A program made the translations under genes and the position numbers. Of a stretch of DNA of 64,000 bases, positions 46,476-59,433 are shown in pieces. Each line of letters begins with the position of its first letter. The stretch's first letter is position 1. This DNA comes from Costus lasius (taxonomy: Eukaryota > Streptophyta > Magnoliopsida > Zingiberales > Costaceae), in assembly GCA_027563935.2 (NCBI GenBank), contig CM050449.1, forward strand, positions 57,305,949 to 57,369,948. Direction: 5' to 3'. The notes under the pieces were generated by a model. The model was not told the DNA's origin, did not search any database, and saw only the letters and a program-made list of their open reading frames with translations.

Positions 46476-46929
46476 TGTTAGGGAATGCCGGGTGTAATTT
46501 AAAATTTTGCAGTCCCAGGACGCAGCGGAAGAAGCATTACACCCGAAACACATTCCTTTCCCAAGGATCCATGCGAGAGAGAAGACACAAGGATGTGTTA
46601 GAGATGTACCTCTTTTGCTTGTCTAGACGTCGAAGCCATGTTGAAGGCGCCCAAGTGTTCGCCCTGTACAAGTATCCAATCGTCGACTCCTTGATCGTTG
46701 CTCCCTTCCACGCTTGGTGCTAGCCTCGGGAAGAGAATCAAGCCTTAGGGTATCTTTACTTCTCTTGCGCCACCTCCAAGATGAAAGCGCCAAGAGGAGA
46801 TGAGGAGGAAGATGATGCCGCCAAGTTGCTTCCATTCTTCTTCTTTGCTTGCGCCACCTTCAAGTAAGGTGCGCCTATGGCCAAGGAAAGGAGAGAGCTT
46901 GTGGCAAGGAGATGCCACCAAGCACTAAG
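46476..46929 (-). repeat. 3' LTR of copia C, terminal part
   Basis: The plus strand reads TGTTAGGGAATGCCGGG at the edge. It is almost the same as 56221-56674. It ends at CTAAG, the target site of the gypsy solo LTR. Confidence 0.9.
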
Positions 46930-49639
46930 TGTCACATCCGGTTATCTTAACCCCAAACAAGCAACACAAATCATAGAGAAACAGGATGTTATCATACAAG
47001 ATCGATTCACATGCTAGGTAAAACCAAGTTCAAGAAAACACGATCTGAAAATTTTCGAGAATCCATACATAGAATCTCAGCGAAAACACAATTTCAGAAA
47101 TGTACCTGCCACCACGCAATACTTGCACTAGACATATGCAAGTTCACATTTATATCAAATCCGTTTGCAAAAATACCAATCGACTCAAATTGGAAACCAA
47201 AGTCACAATGTCGATTCTATAAACTCATGAAACTAACATGAATAATACCAAACACCGAAACCAGGCCAAAGCCCGCGGTGACACAAAAATCAAAACTTCA
47301 AAACTTAAAACTGCCATAACCGGCAACACAAGTTCACATAATTCGGCCACAACCGGCCCCAGTTAATTAAGCACAAAAGTCTTATACATTAACCAGCATA
47401 ATATCCATATCAACGCTAACTCAAGAAATGCGCCCCTGCTCTACACCTGAAAATAGTGAGGGAGTGAGCTACACAGCCCAGTGAGTGGATAGTCTCAAAC
47501 GACCATCCATAACATACACTCAAAAATACATGCAGATTATTTTAAAAACATTTAACAGAATATCATGTCAACATATAACAAAATTAAAGGACAGAACTCA
47601 TATAAAACAATCAGGTGTAAACTGCTAAGACATCATTGTCGCCAAAGAGTAACCAGGGTTCTAGAGCTATACTCTAAACCAACTAATGACTTAATTGACC
47701 TAGTTGTCCAGCATAATCAATAGTGACCATTATGGTCCAACCCGGCTTTGGCCTAAGCACTGGGAGAAGCCTGCAAATCACATGCAACATAAACATGGAC
47801 AGTGTGTAGACTCAAGAGGTAATCCCCACCCGGTCAAGATGTGATACCTTGATCTACACCACCCCATAATCACAAAAATCTAAGCGTCTAAGAGTGATGA
47901 CATCAAGAGGTGGCCCCTGTCCGACCAAGACATGGCACTTTGCGTCTTATATCACTCGTTCTCCCAAAGGGTTCCTTAACTGGACAACACCAGACACATC
48001 TTATATCTTATTTCACAAAAGTGGACTCCTAAGTGTCAACTAAACTCTAGGATAGTCATTTTTATCACAATAATCACATCAGGCAGGCTGAACAACAACC
48101 CCCTCACATATCACAATACAGGGCTGAAATCTCCAACCCTTAACATATCACATATAGACTATCCCCTTGAGTACACAGTTACACTTAGCCTTAGTCCTAA
48201 CCATTCCATGACCACAACACATATTATTCGAAAATCACATAACCACATAATATTCGAAAATCACATAACCACATAATATTCAAAAATCACATAATCACAT
48301 AATATTCAAAAATCACATAATATTTTATAGAGTCTTAGATTTCATGCTGATCAGTTCAGTATAATCATGCTAAGTTATCACCCAAAGTTATCAATCAATA
48401 TTTCATGTCATTACTTTCTGCATACACCATTCAATTAAAAATACATAATAATACAGAAAATTCACTAAATTTCGTTCACAATTAACATAAATGCAGAATA
48501 TCACATATTCATAGTTTTCTACTAGTTCTGATAACAAAAGACAGAAATACCCCTAGTTCAAAGTTTAAGTCATACACGAAAAGTTATCCAAAAATTTCGT
48601 AAAAATATTCATTACGTCCCTCATAATCCCTAGATTCGTAATTTCAAGTTTTCCCCAATTTTAACTAGGAAATTTACCGAATTACCCCTAGGTCAATTTC
48701 AGTCAACAGAAACTTTTATTTCTAAAAATTCCCAAAAAAATACAGTAGAATCCTCATATACCTAATTTCATGAATATCAAGTTTTCCCCAATTTTTACCC
48801 ATGCATTTGGACGTAATTTCATGAAGAAGGGTCGAAATTCTCTTTCAAGCCCTAATCTTCATGCAATTGAAATTCTAAAGCTACATACATGTTTAATCAA
48901 AGTCCAATTTAGGATTAAGAGTCTTAAAAACGAAAAGCCCTAATTTTCATGCAAGCTAGGGTTTCGAAAATTTGGGAAAAACAAGGAAAACAGGTACAAT
49001 TGAAATTAAGAGATCATGCCATACTCCTATGCATTAATCTTCTCTAAAACAAGCAATGCATCCAATTTTCGTGAACTAGGTGAAGGAGAACATCCACTCA
49101 CCTTGATTTCGGTTCTTCCAAACCAACACCCTCACGCCACTCACGCCACACACTTCGCCGGAACCACCCAAGAGCCGCCGGAAAATCGCTTCCACCACCT
49201 CTTGCCGCCGGCCACAAGAAGAAGAGAAGGAGAAGAAGAAGCAAGCCGCCACCCTTCACCCTAACGAAACTCGTGAACAACGAGCAAAGAGGAAAAACGA
49301 GGGTGAACCCTCTAATTTCGTTTTCCTATCTCCAAAGAATCCAACCCATTAGCAAACATAAGTGGAAGATCCAATAACCCTTTAGTATAAGTTAATTTCC
49401 ACTTTCCCCTTATCAAGGGCTCTTACCCTTTTCTAACAAGAAGACACCCCTAGCCTAGTGGCGTGTAGCACACATTCTATGCCTTAAGTCTCAGGTTCGA
49501 ATCCTCTCCGTGACACATGTTTTTACATTGCAGGAAAATACACAAATCAAGACATTTTCTCAATGAAAAACTTCCACAAACATGCTAAATAATCAAAACT
49601 TTATTTTTCTTACATGCTAATAAAATTCTGGGTCTTACA
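46930..49639 (-). mobile_element. Gypsy chromovirus solo LTR with CTAAG target duplication
   Basis: 2,710 bases. The reverse complement starts TGTAAGACCCAG and ends CCGGATGTGACA, the termini of the LTR at 3375-6189. It is flanked by CTAAG at 46925-46929 and 49640-49644. The sister LTR of copia C near 56661 shows the uninterrupted site. It contains short tandem repeats at 48225-48325 (ATAATATTCGAAAATCACAT type) and a tRNA-like pair of boxes (separate entry) absent from the other LTR. Confidence 0.95.
49451..49504 (+). promoter_or_regulatory. Pol III-type A and B boxes (SINE- or tRNA-like remnant)
   Basis: TAGCCTAGTGG at 49451 resembles an A box and GGTTCGAATCC at 49494 is a perfect-looking B box, about 33 bases apart. 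A full tRNA cloverleaf is not apparent, so I read this as a SINE- or tRNA-derived fragment inside the gypsy solo LTR. Confidence 0.55.
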
Positions 49640-51439
49640 CTAAGAGTCCTTGCACCAAGAAGAGAGGGAGAGGAAGAAATTGCGGCTCCAAGAAAGAAGT
49701 TTGCACCAAGCTTTGATGTTGTCGCCTTTTGCCCTTGCTTTCGCCCCTCTATGTGTGTTCACGTCTCCAAGAATTCATCATCTAGAGAGGGCGACAATGG
49801 GTCCTATAAATAGGACTAGATGTGGTTTGAGCAAGGGCTAGGATTATCCCAAGTGTATGGCTAGGATGAGGTGTCTTGAAGTAAGGAAAGTCTCCAAGAC
49901 TTTACAATAAACCTCATTCAACCTTTCCATAAAAGTCTAAACACTATATCAGCCCAAGACATGCCTCAAATGCATTCTTACCATCAAAGGCTAAGTGGCT
50001 AGGCGCAACATGCATGAGGAGTTTCGGCTAGGGTGAGGGTTTTGGGAGAAACTAGGGTTTGAGGTAAGGTAAGTCTCCAAGACATTACCATATACCTCTT
50101 CCCTATGTCCATATGCGCCTAGGAACTTCCCATAAAAGTTCTCAAGCCATATCAGCCCCAAGACTTACCTTAGAGGCAAGTATTCCATCCAAGGAAGAAG
50201 GGCTAGGCGCCCTTTACTTCCATAATGAAGCAAAGGCGCCTCCCTCACCCCATTATGCCCCTAGGCGCTAATGGGGTGAGAATTCTCCCCATTATACCCT
50301 TTTAAGCCAATTCCTCTTCATGACAACTAATTATTGGGCCTCATTGGATAATGAGCTAGCCCAAACTTCATGGCGTGGGTTGATTAAGCCATTGGATCTA
50401 ATCCAATGCAACCCTAATCCAAATGTGACCAATCTAGGTCAATTTCGGGTCAACCTGCCAAAAAATGTAGTTTCGCTCCAATAACTTTCTTCCGACTCAT
50501 CAGGCCCATTGGCGCTGATGAAATCTTCCAAATTGATCCAAGTTATCCAATAACTTGATCCTAAGGCTTCTGATTAAAGCAACGTCAAGAGTCTATTGCG
50601 TGTGACCCCATAGGATCCATATGACGATGGTAATGATGTAAACATCATAAGTAGTGAGGGGTATCTAGCAACACATCACTACTACCCATGTCATAGGACT
50701 TAAGTCATTATGGCAACAACTCCTAACAAACAACGAGGATTCCTAATGCATTACAGATCCCTTTGCCTAACCTGATATCCTGTCATTGGATTAGTCTCAT
50801 GTTTATTATCCAATGCATTGGTCATGACTCAATACGTGTGGCCACACTCTCCTGTCATGCACCAATAAGGTGGGGCGCCCCGAGTGGATATCATGCTTCC
50901 AATAAGGAAGGGGCAAATCCTACTGTTGGTCATTCATGTCTCTACATGACTTATGACATGCCCAATGATAGTCGTTTTGATCTCCCAATTATGGAGAGAC
51001 GTAAGACTGTATTAAAGCACACCCTTCATCAAATCTAGACATGAATACCTCAAGTCTAAGGATCAATGCAAACCTCTTGTATGTGAGATTGACTTGTTGA
51101 CTAGACAAGTTAATCCTCACGGTGGATCACTCCAGTGCATCCAATGCACCTGTATGTCTGCGTTACTGTGCCCCGCACCTAACCAGCCCATACACCAGTC
51201 TCACATGTACCAAAGCTGTCCCATATCTGCTAAGGTACCTTGTCTGGGGATAGCTTATGAGAATGGATCCAATCCAAACTCCTGGGACATTATTTATGCA
51301 ACTCAATACATCAACGCAGGTAGAGAAGTCTTGCATAATAACGACCATGCCTATATAAAGAGTAATAGTTCTATCAAAGTACATTCAAACAATGCCTGAC
51401 CATGTCCATACATTGGTCTTTAGGGCATATACACCAACA
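49640..51439 (-). repeat. 3' LTR of copia C, remaining part
   Basis: Continues after CTAAG and reaches the LTR start, CACCAACA on the plus strand at 51432-51439. It includes hairpin ATGATG-TAAA-CATCAT at 50633-50648 next to GTGAGGGGTATCTAGCAAC, a block shared with the copia A LTR. Confidence 0.9.
49803..49814 (-). promoter_or_regulatory. TATA-box candidate of the copia C LTR
   Basis: CCTATAAATAGG is nearly self-complementary and so gives a TATA element on either strand. The sense strand of the element is minus. Confidence 0.4.
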
Positions 51440-51453
51440 ATCTCCCACTTGCA
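51440..51453 (-). other. Polypurine tract of copia C
   Basis: On the minus strand TGCAAGTGGGAGAT, touching the 3' LTR; the same core is seen in copia A and copia-1. Confidence 0.85.
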
Positions 51454-54150
51454 CTAAGACCAAGGACAACTGGTGTTTAGCTAGTTCCAATGTCTCTAGT
51501 ATGACCTATTTAGCTTCCGCTGCGCCAGAGGCTAGGTCAGTGGGGTTTTCCAGATTGCTATCTGTGTTTATTTTAACAAATTTGATCATCATCCTTATCC
51601 ATGATCTCTAAGATCAGATGATATGCTGTAGTACATACTTGAGCATTAAGTTCCTTTTCTTATGCTATGGCCCCAGTAATAACTATACTGGACCATCAAG
51701 CACTATGAACTAGATCAAGTTCAAATGAATGAAGCTGCATCCTTGGCTGCCACAAGGAGCTGCAATGTACTCAGCCTTATTTGTAGAATCTTGCCACTTT
51801 GGTTTGCTTTCACCATACAACACCATAACAAGGCAAAGCGCAAATCCTGGCTGTGATCAATAGTCACTAGATTGGAATGAAGTGTCAGTGTACCCCTGTA
51901 CACAAAATTCTTTCTTGTCTATCATAGACTAGACTCCAATCCTTTATACTTCCCAAGTATATATACAAGGATTGCCTTCACAACTATCTAGTGTTAAACA
52001 CTAAGATCTGATTGAAACTTGCTGGCTATGCTCCAAGCATTTGCCACAAATGGTCTTGAGTATATTATTCAAAACATGATCCATCCTACACACCATGTAT
52101 CAGGACTTTAGACCCATGTTATTACTCTCCAGCTGTGTCACAGGACACAACATCCTTGAGAGAGTCAGACCATATCTTCCTGGAAGGTATCAATATCTGG
52201 AATCATCCAATATAAAACTTTCCAGAAACTCTTGGATGAACATAGATTGACTAAAGGGCAATGACTTTCTTGGATCTATATCTTTAGATCCTCATGCCTA
52301 AGATGTTGGCATCATTCCCTAGATCATTCTTCTTGAAATACATATCAAACCTTTCTTTCACCATGTGAAGAGTTGAGATGTCATTCCATGTGAGGAGAAT
52401 GTCATCAATCATCTAGAACAAGAAATACTATTAAGGTGCTCCCACTGATCTTCTTGTAAACACAGGCTATTTCAAACATGCTTGCATCATGCATATCTAT
52501 ATGGCCTCGATATGAAAACTTTCTGGCTATTTTTTTATAGATATCTTTTCAGATGTCCATGCAAGAAAAGCAGTTATCATAACAACATGCCATAATTGAT
52601 CATGCAATTATAACAAGCAGATCCCTAATGGACTTAAAGCTCAGCTATTGGTGAAAATTTCATCATTGTCCACCCAGTGGATTTGCCTGAAATTTCTGTT
52701 CACTAGCTTGCCTTTTAAGGTAACAATGTTACCTTCCATGTCTATCTTCCTAGAAGATTTATTTATAGCTTGTGGGAATTACCCCTTTTGGCAGCTCATC
52801 CAAGTCCCAGACTTGATTAGCAGACATGGAGTCCATTATGGTTCTCATGGCCCTTAGCCATTTCTTGGAATCTGGTCCACCGACCGCTTCCATTTCCTCA
52901 TAAGTCTTAGGTTCATGCTTGATGAAAAATTCGTCATGCCTAGCATATCGAATTGATCCAGACTTATGTTATTCCTGTGTTACTTGAACCTCAGGTTGAC
53001 TTTCAACCTGTATGTGAGATTTTGCTCTCCATGTGTGTCTAATTATATTGTGGTTGATTCTGGACCTTGTCCAAATCAAATCTACTCCCACTAGCTTCTT
53101 TCAAAAGAAATATTTTCTCAAGAGAGATAGCATTTTGAGCAACAAATATTTTGTTCTCCATGGGATAGAATTAGCACTCTATAGTGCACCACAAATATAT
53201 ACTTTCGAATCACTGCACATTACATTCCCAATTCCATTGAAGAAATGGGATATTTGCAGTTCGCAACTCAAAAGCTAAATTAGACATTTTCTTATGGAGT
53301 GGCAGTACATCTGTTTGCATGGCATCATAGTAGTATATTTGCATGACTATTCAAAGATGGAATCCACATCCAATGTGTTCCTTTTTCTTTCTTTGAAATT
53401 CACCACACAGTGGTGTACTAAGAAAGCTGTGAGATAACTCCACACTTCTTAGGACAGTCATCAAATTCTGCACTAATCACCTTGATCCAATCAAAGTGCT
53501 TTAATAGATCCTTCAATTTGACTCAATACTTCATCTGTGAACTTCTTGGATTTTTCCAAAGTTCTTGGGTTGCGTAAGGCATACCCACACCTAATGAAGT
53601 ATATAACTCCTCTTAGTGCTTGTTTATATGGGTCTACTTACATTGCTGTGTAATAGATCCAACAAGCCACTATTCCTTCCACCATTTACGGTGAAGGCAG
53701 CATCTGTCACATTGTTCCTTTGAACTAGGTTCACATGTATCATAATCCTAAAAGGACAATGATCCCAATAGCCCATGGACCTTTGGATGTGACCATTGTT
53801 CTAAGGTTTAAGAGACAATGCTATAAGAGGAATTTTATTGAATCATTAGATCTGATCTTGTGTTACATATAGAACCATAAACTATTGTCAATTGTATCAC
53901 TTCAATAGAACATCTCAGATTAAAGAAAAATATTATTTATTATTTCAAACTGAAGTCCTTTCCAAAAGGAATGATGTTCTAATACATAAGCTGATACAAT
54001 AATAGCAAAGTTCTATATAAAGTCTTCAAGGCAGTGAGATGATATCAACAGTAGCATCCAATGCTCCGTCCCTGACCCGAGAGTCGATCCCATCAAGCCT
54101 CTTCGTCCTACTTCTTTTGAGCTCCTGCACATGTAAAACATATGTGAGCC
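51454..54150 (-). pseudogene. Pol remnant of copia C
   Basis: Read on the minus strand, the end of RNase H (51460-51640, ...NPTDLASGAAEAK) and the start of reverse transcriptase (about 52880 down to 52640) are recognisable. The latter shows KKWLRAMRTIMDSMSANQVWDL, then stops in place of Trp and a frameshift before DMEGNIVTLKGKLV. Integrase and protease are only faintly visible between 52900 and 54150. The interval is shorter than the pol of copia A, so deletions have occurred too. No long frame survives. Confidence 0.75.
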
Positions 54151-54713
54151 TCACATACGGTACCCAGTACCCATGAATAAGAAGTAGACAAAAGACCTCG
54201 GTAACACAATACCTGAAGCGGATGGATTACATCCCTTCCTCTTTGCCATGCTCTTCTTGGCCATCAATCCTCTTCGAAATACCCATGCATTCCCAGTCTT
54301 CCGAAGTATTAGCTTTGAAGATACAGAACCATGGTCTTTCTCAGATTCAGGCACACATTCTGAAGATCCAACAGAACTCTCATGATCATTGTCTATAGAG
54401 CATGGTGTGAAGAGACCTTTGAGATGTATGATTAGATCATAGATCCCCATCTCATCACATTCAACCTTGACCTCTGGGGTCATGCACTCTAAGACAAGAG
54501 CAGTGTACTATTCGTTATCTTCACAATGTTCAAGATAGACATTCCACTCCCAGTCATTAGTGAAATATACGCTGGGCTGGGATGGAGGTCTTTCAAGAAG
54601 ATGCACCTTATTTTCTTGTTCCAGTATCTAGGACAAAATCTTGAACCATTTTGTCCAATTTGTCCCATCCAGTTTATGTTTATAAAGTTTCAATCTTAGA
54701 TCAGGAGATGCAT
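54151..54713 (-). pseudogene. Gag remnant of copia C
   Basis: After an acceptor-like TTGCTTATTGTAG, the minus strand encodes LKLYKHKLDGTNWTKWFKIL, then YLEHCEDNE...ALVLECMTPEVKVECDEMGIYDLIIHLKGLF, which follow the UBN2-type Gag order. Stops and a frame change interrupt the first half. From 54483 down to 54151 a 110-codon frame is open. Its second half runs from Gag directly into a shortened basic segment and a SASGI..-like motif that precedes the protease in copia A. The Gag C-terminal part and zinc knuckle are therefore deleted. Confidence 0.7.
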
Positions 54714-56207
54714 TCTACAATAAGCAAATAAGTAAAGTAAGTACAATGATAAAGCATTTAATAAGGACTTTAAATTAAATGCTATGCTCCCACTACTTCC
54801 AAAACAAGTTGAGAACTCTCTAACTCAATATGGAAATAGGTGAGTAGGATCCTAATTTCACATAAGGTCTCCGCGACTCACGAGGGTGAGTTAAGATGCA
54901 CAGAGAGTCTCATGCTTCCTTAGGTAGGCATGCCAGCCAATTGTGCCATGCACAATTCCTCTTAGTTGAGACAGACTAGGCGCCTTGTGTCCAGCGAGGG
55001 CTGGATACAACACAAAACCCTATCTTCTCAACAGCTGCCTCTAGTAATTCATCATGTCAATGACATATGAAAAACTAGTCAAGTCTATTCCTAACCGTTA
55101 TGCCCAGGGCCAACAAATTTCCTTGCGAAGGCACGCCCAGGTTAAAACTGGACTGGGGAAATCATTGTCACCACACACCTTCTAAAGATAAGTGGGTGTG
55201 TCCCACGAGGGTGGGAAACAGTTCACAACACTACCGATCGATAGTTTGATGAGGGGTACGCGTTAGAAGGCTATCGACTTGATATTGAATTGAGAGTTTT
55301 TGCATGTTTGTTTTATTCTTTTCTAGCATGCAGTTTTCCTATGGTTATGGCAGCAAGGAAAAACATCACAGGCATGCTATGGACAAAATAATAAACCATC
55401 ACAGGCATGCTATTTTGGTTGATATGGTCATAGCCCTTTTCATACACATAACTTGTCACGAGCCATGTGACATGTTATTGTGCATCCAAGGGTTGCGAGT
55501 CCCTGAAGCAAATCAGACCATGCCAGAAGCCGAAAGCTAGTGTCCTTCCTTCAGCCGCAAGTCCATCACCAAGCTTCCAAAGCTGGCGCCACTCTGATAT
55601 CGGTTGAAGAAGACACCTTGTTGTCTTTGATGAACCTTAACCTATCTCATGTAAACAATTCTACATCTATTCTAAGGAAAGATGAAAATTTTACATCAAG
55701 AAGGGGAGAACCACACGCAGGTGGTAGAAAGATTTTACAAGCATTCGTCACAGGTGGAAACATGCTACCACAACACAGGAGGGCACTCGCTATGACCATA
55801 TCAACCCATGGAAGAGACAAGTGGCGCATATATAAAATTTGAAAAACCGTAATAATCAAATTTTATCTCCTTATGCGCCAACTCCATCCAAAGCACTCTC
55901 TTTATCAAAAATTTATGCTAAAATTGGGATCAAGTTTCATGATGATTTTATGGACCCTATCGGCTGGCAATTTTGTCAGATCAAGAGACCTGGCCAGTTC
56001 GAAGACACAATGCCCGTCCTACTTGACAAAAATACGTGCGCCTTTGGTCTTAAATCCATCATAAACACAATCCAAATTTCGGCCATAAAAATTGATGAAA
56101 GAAGTTTGGATGAATGCGCCTTTTAGGTTAAACGCGCATGGATGAACGAAAAATTTTCCAAAAATTTTTCACACAAGCAAATGTACACCTTGTGTTTCTC
56201 GCAAGTA
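54714..56207 (-). other. Untranslated leader of copia C
   Basis: No gene supported. It contains the hairpins at 54809-54828, 54876-54891 and 55201-55216 and a duplicated CATCACAGGCATGCTAT block (55364 and 55396). Small open frames, such as plus 55540-55842, have no homology I recognise. Confidence 0.65.
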
Positions 56208-56219
56208 GCTCTGATACCA
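56208..56219 (-). other. Primer binding site of copia C
   Basis: GCTCTGATACCA on the plus strand, the reverse complement of TGGTATCAGAGC, one base from the LTR edge. Confidence 0.9.
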
Positions 56220-56220
56220 C

Positions 56221-57771
56221 TGTTAGGGAATGCCGGGTGTAATTTAAAATTTTGTAGTCCCAGGACGCAGCGGAAGAAGCATTACACCCGAAACACATTC
56301 CTTTCCCAAGGATCCATGCGAGAGAGAAGACACAAGGATGTGTTAGAGATGTACCTCTTTTGCTTGTCTAGACGTCGAAGCCATGTTGAAGGCGCCCAAG
56401 TGTTCGCCCTCTACAAGTATCCACGCGTCGACTCCTTGATCGTTGCTCCCTTCCACGCTTGGTGCTAGCCTCGGGAAGAGAATCAAGCCTTAGGGTATCT
56501 TTACTTCTCTTGCGCCACCTCCAAGATGAAAGCGGCAAGAGGAGATGAGGAGGAAGATGATGCCGCCAAGTTGCTTCCTTTCTTCTTCTTTGCTTGCGCC
56601 ACCTTCAAGTAAGGTGCGCCTATGGCCAAGGAAAGGAGAGAGCTTGTGGCAAGGAGATGCCACCAAGCACTAAGAGTCCTTGCGCCAAGAAGAGAGGGAG
56701 AGGAAGAAATTGCGGCTCCAAGAAAGAAGTTTGCGCCAAGCTTTGATGTTGTCACCTTTTGCCCTTGCTTTCGCCCCTCTATGTGTGTTCACGTCTCCAA
56801 TAATTCATAATCTAGAGAGGGCGACAATGGGTCCTATAAATAGGACTAGAGGCGGTTTGAGCAAGGGCTAGGATTATGCCAAGTGTATGGCTAGGATGAG
56901 GTGTCTTGAAGTAAGGAAAGTCTCCAAGACTTTACCATAAACCTCATTCAACCTTTCCATAAAAGTCTAAACACTATATCAGCCCAAGACATGCCTCAAA
57001 TGCATTCTTACCATCAAAGGCTAAGTGGCTAGGCGCAACATGCATGAGGAGTTTCGGCTAGGGTGAGGGTTTTGGGAGAAACTAGGGTTTGAGGTAAGGT
57101 AAGTCTCCAAGACATTACCATATACCTCTTCCCTATGTCCATATGCGCCTAGGAACTTCCCATAAAAGTTCTCAAGCCATATCAGCCCCAAGACTTACCT
57201 TAGAGGGAAGTATTCCATCCAAGGAAGAAGGGCTAGGCGCCCTTTACTTCCATAATGAAGCAAAGGCGCCTCCCTCACCCCATTATGCCCCTAGGCGCCA
57301 ATGGGGTGAGAATTCTCCCCATTATACCCTTTTAAGCCAATTCCTCTTCATGACAACTAATTATTGGGCCTCATTGGATAATAAGCTAGCCCAAACTTCA
57401 TGGCGTGGGTTGATTAAGCCATTGGATCTAATCCAATGCAACCCTAATCCAAATGTGACCAATCTAGGTCAATTTCGGGTCAACCTGCCAAAAATGAAGT
57501 TTGGCTCCAATAACTTTCTTCCGACTCATCAGGCCCATTGGCGCTGATGAAATCTTCCAAATTGATCCAAGTTATCCAATAACTTGATCCTAAGGCTTCT
57601 AATTAAAGCAACGTCAAGAGTCTATTGCGTGTGACCCCATAGGATCCATATGACGATGATAATGATGTAAACATCATAAGTAGTGAGGGGTATCTAGCAA
57701 CACATCACTACTACCCATGTCATAGGACTTAAGTCATTATGGCAACAACTCCTAACAAACAACAAGGATTC
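56221..57771 (-). repeat. 5' LTR of copia C, interrupted by copia B
   Basis: The plus strand starts TGTTAGGGAATGCCGGG and follows the 3' copy to ...CAACAAGGATTC, where copia B starts. It carries the same TATA-like CCTATAAATAGG (56833-56844) and hairpin (57662-57677). It shows CACTAAGAGTCC at 56668, the empty site for the solo LTR seen in the other LTR. Confidence 0.92.
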
Positions 57772-59419
57772 TGTTGGGGTATGCCCTTAAGGCTAATGTT
57801 TGAGGCCTTTGGGATTGTAATAGTATCATGTAATAAACTGTTGTGTTTATAAAGGCATGGTTATTATTCAGGTTGTTACCTTGTCTGCTGTAATAAGTGT
57901 ACTTCTGAATAATGTCTCAAAGCTGTTCAGCTAGGCTGACAGTCTATATGTCCTTAGTCGAGATATCTTGGTGAACATGAGACATCCTTGATATGATTGA
58001 GACTAATATGTGTGTTAATCTTATAGGATGCTTCGAGCATGGAATAAGATGTAGACTCATGGGTACATTGGATGTACTGGACAGACCCTACTGGGATATT
58101 CCATTGCTTGTCACAATGTGAATGATCCTTATAAGCAGCAAGTGGCACATGTCCTTTGACTTGAGATCACTTGTGTTTCTAAATGATGATTGTCATTGTT
58201 TTGAGGTAGTTCAATATCATTTGAAACATAATGATTATAGACTATCTTGGATGATGAGCTTGAGTCAGGTTAGGGCTCTTGTGATAGATAAAGGATTGCC
58301 GTCTCCTTGTTCAAGGAGTGTGATGTTCTAAGGGGCCCCCCCGATATGAGATGATTGAGGAAGTGTATGGCCATACCCAGATGACTATGTTCATCTGATC
58401 TAATCATGCTCATCATATTGGAGTTACAAGCTTGACCCGCTTGTCCAATAAGAACATCCAGTGGCAAAGGACACATGTATGCCAAGTGAGTTGATTCACA
58501 CTTGTGCTATGGTTTGGGTGGAGTCTTGGAAGACTCTTTCCTTTATATCGGGAGACAGTGATGTGTTGCTAGATACCCCTCACTGATCGTGATAACGTAA
58601 GTTATCGTTACCGACATTTAGAGGAAACCCTCAGGGTCGCACAATTTGATGATATGGCTTACTTAAGTCAGATCGTGTGGACTGAACTGTTTAGACTCAG
58701 TTTAAACGAGTTCAGACTCTGATTGTAAGTGAGATCTAGTCTGATCATGTTTGATTGATTGGGGCTTGAGATCGGTAAGCTTCGATCGAGAGTTTGGATG
58801 CTAGATCATAGAGATCAAGAGCATCAAGAGATGAATGGTTAGATCTTGAACCATTTGGTTCAAAGAGATCTAGACCATGGCTTGGGCTGGTTTAATGAAC
58901 CGAATTGGGTTGAACCTAATTGACTTGAACCGGTTCACATGTGTGAACGTATGGTTCAAGGTGTAAAGGCTTGTTGGGCGGTTTTTCCTTCAAGTGAGCG
59001 CATGGCTTGAAAACCTTCCATTTATGGAAGTGTAACGCCATGACTTGATTGGAGAAGGCTTAACGCAAATCGGTTTTACTGAATTGTCATCTTCGTTGGA
59101 CGAATGAGGATTCTTGGAGACGGGAGCTCTCGGCCAAGCGCATCTCAACACACGACAAGGACATTGGGATCTCTTGCTAGCACAAGGAAGATCCTAAAGG
59201 GTAGCCACCCCTCATCTTGTGTGTGAACTTGAAGAGGAGACCTACTTTGATCTCTTGCTTCCAAGCCGCCACCCTCTTCATGGCTTTGGTATGAGTTCTC
59301 ATAACTTCAAGTTGATCATATAGTTATCATATTCGATCTTGTTTAGAAACCCTTTTCGCCATGCTTGTTAGAATCGCAAGTTTAGGGTTTCTCCCCCCTT
59401 TGAACTAGGGGTTCCTTCA
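57772..59419 (+). repeat. 5' LTR of copia B
   Basis: 1,648 bases from TGTTGGGGTATGCCC to GGGGTTCCTTCA. The 3' part differs from the copia A LTR: it lacks the GCGCTCCCCCTTGAAGGGG ending, which instead occurs twice in the leader of B. Hairpin GATAAC-GTAA-GTTATC lies near 58590. Confidence 0.93.
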
Positions 59420-59421
59420 AT

Positions 59422-59433
59422 TGGTATCAGAGC
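59422..59433 (+). other. Primer binding site of copia B
   Basis: TGGTATCAGAGC, two bases after the LTR. Confidence 0.9.

Larger units (their letters stand above)
46476..57771 (-). mobile_element. Ty1/copia element C (minus strand), coding-dead with young LTRs
   Basis: On the minus strand: 5' LTR (56221-57771, itself interrupted by copia B), primer site, leader, broken gag, broken pol, polypurine tract, and 3' LTR (46476-51439, interrupted by a gypsy solo LTR). Comparing shared LTR parts by eye gives roughly 20-25 differences in 1.55 kb, yet the interior has many stops and frameshifts. The remaining part of the 5' LTR should lie beyond copia B, outside the window. Confidence 0.88.

Noticed and set aside
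49494..49504. A true tRNA gene around the B box
   Set aside because: I could not fold an acceptor stem or anticodon arm from 49440-49515, so only the promoter-like boxes are reported.
55540..55842. 100-codon plus frame in the copia C leader
   Set aside because: Antisense to the element, no homology recognised, and composition is like the surrounding non-coding leader.
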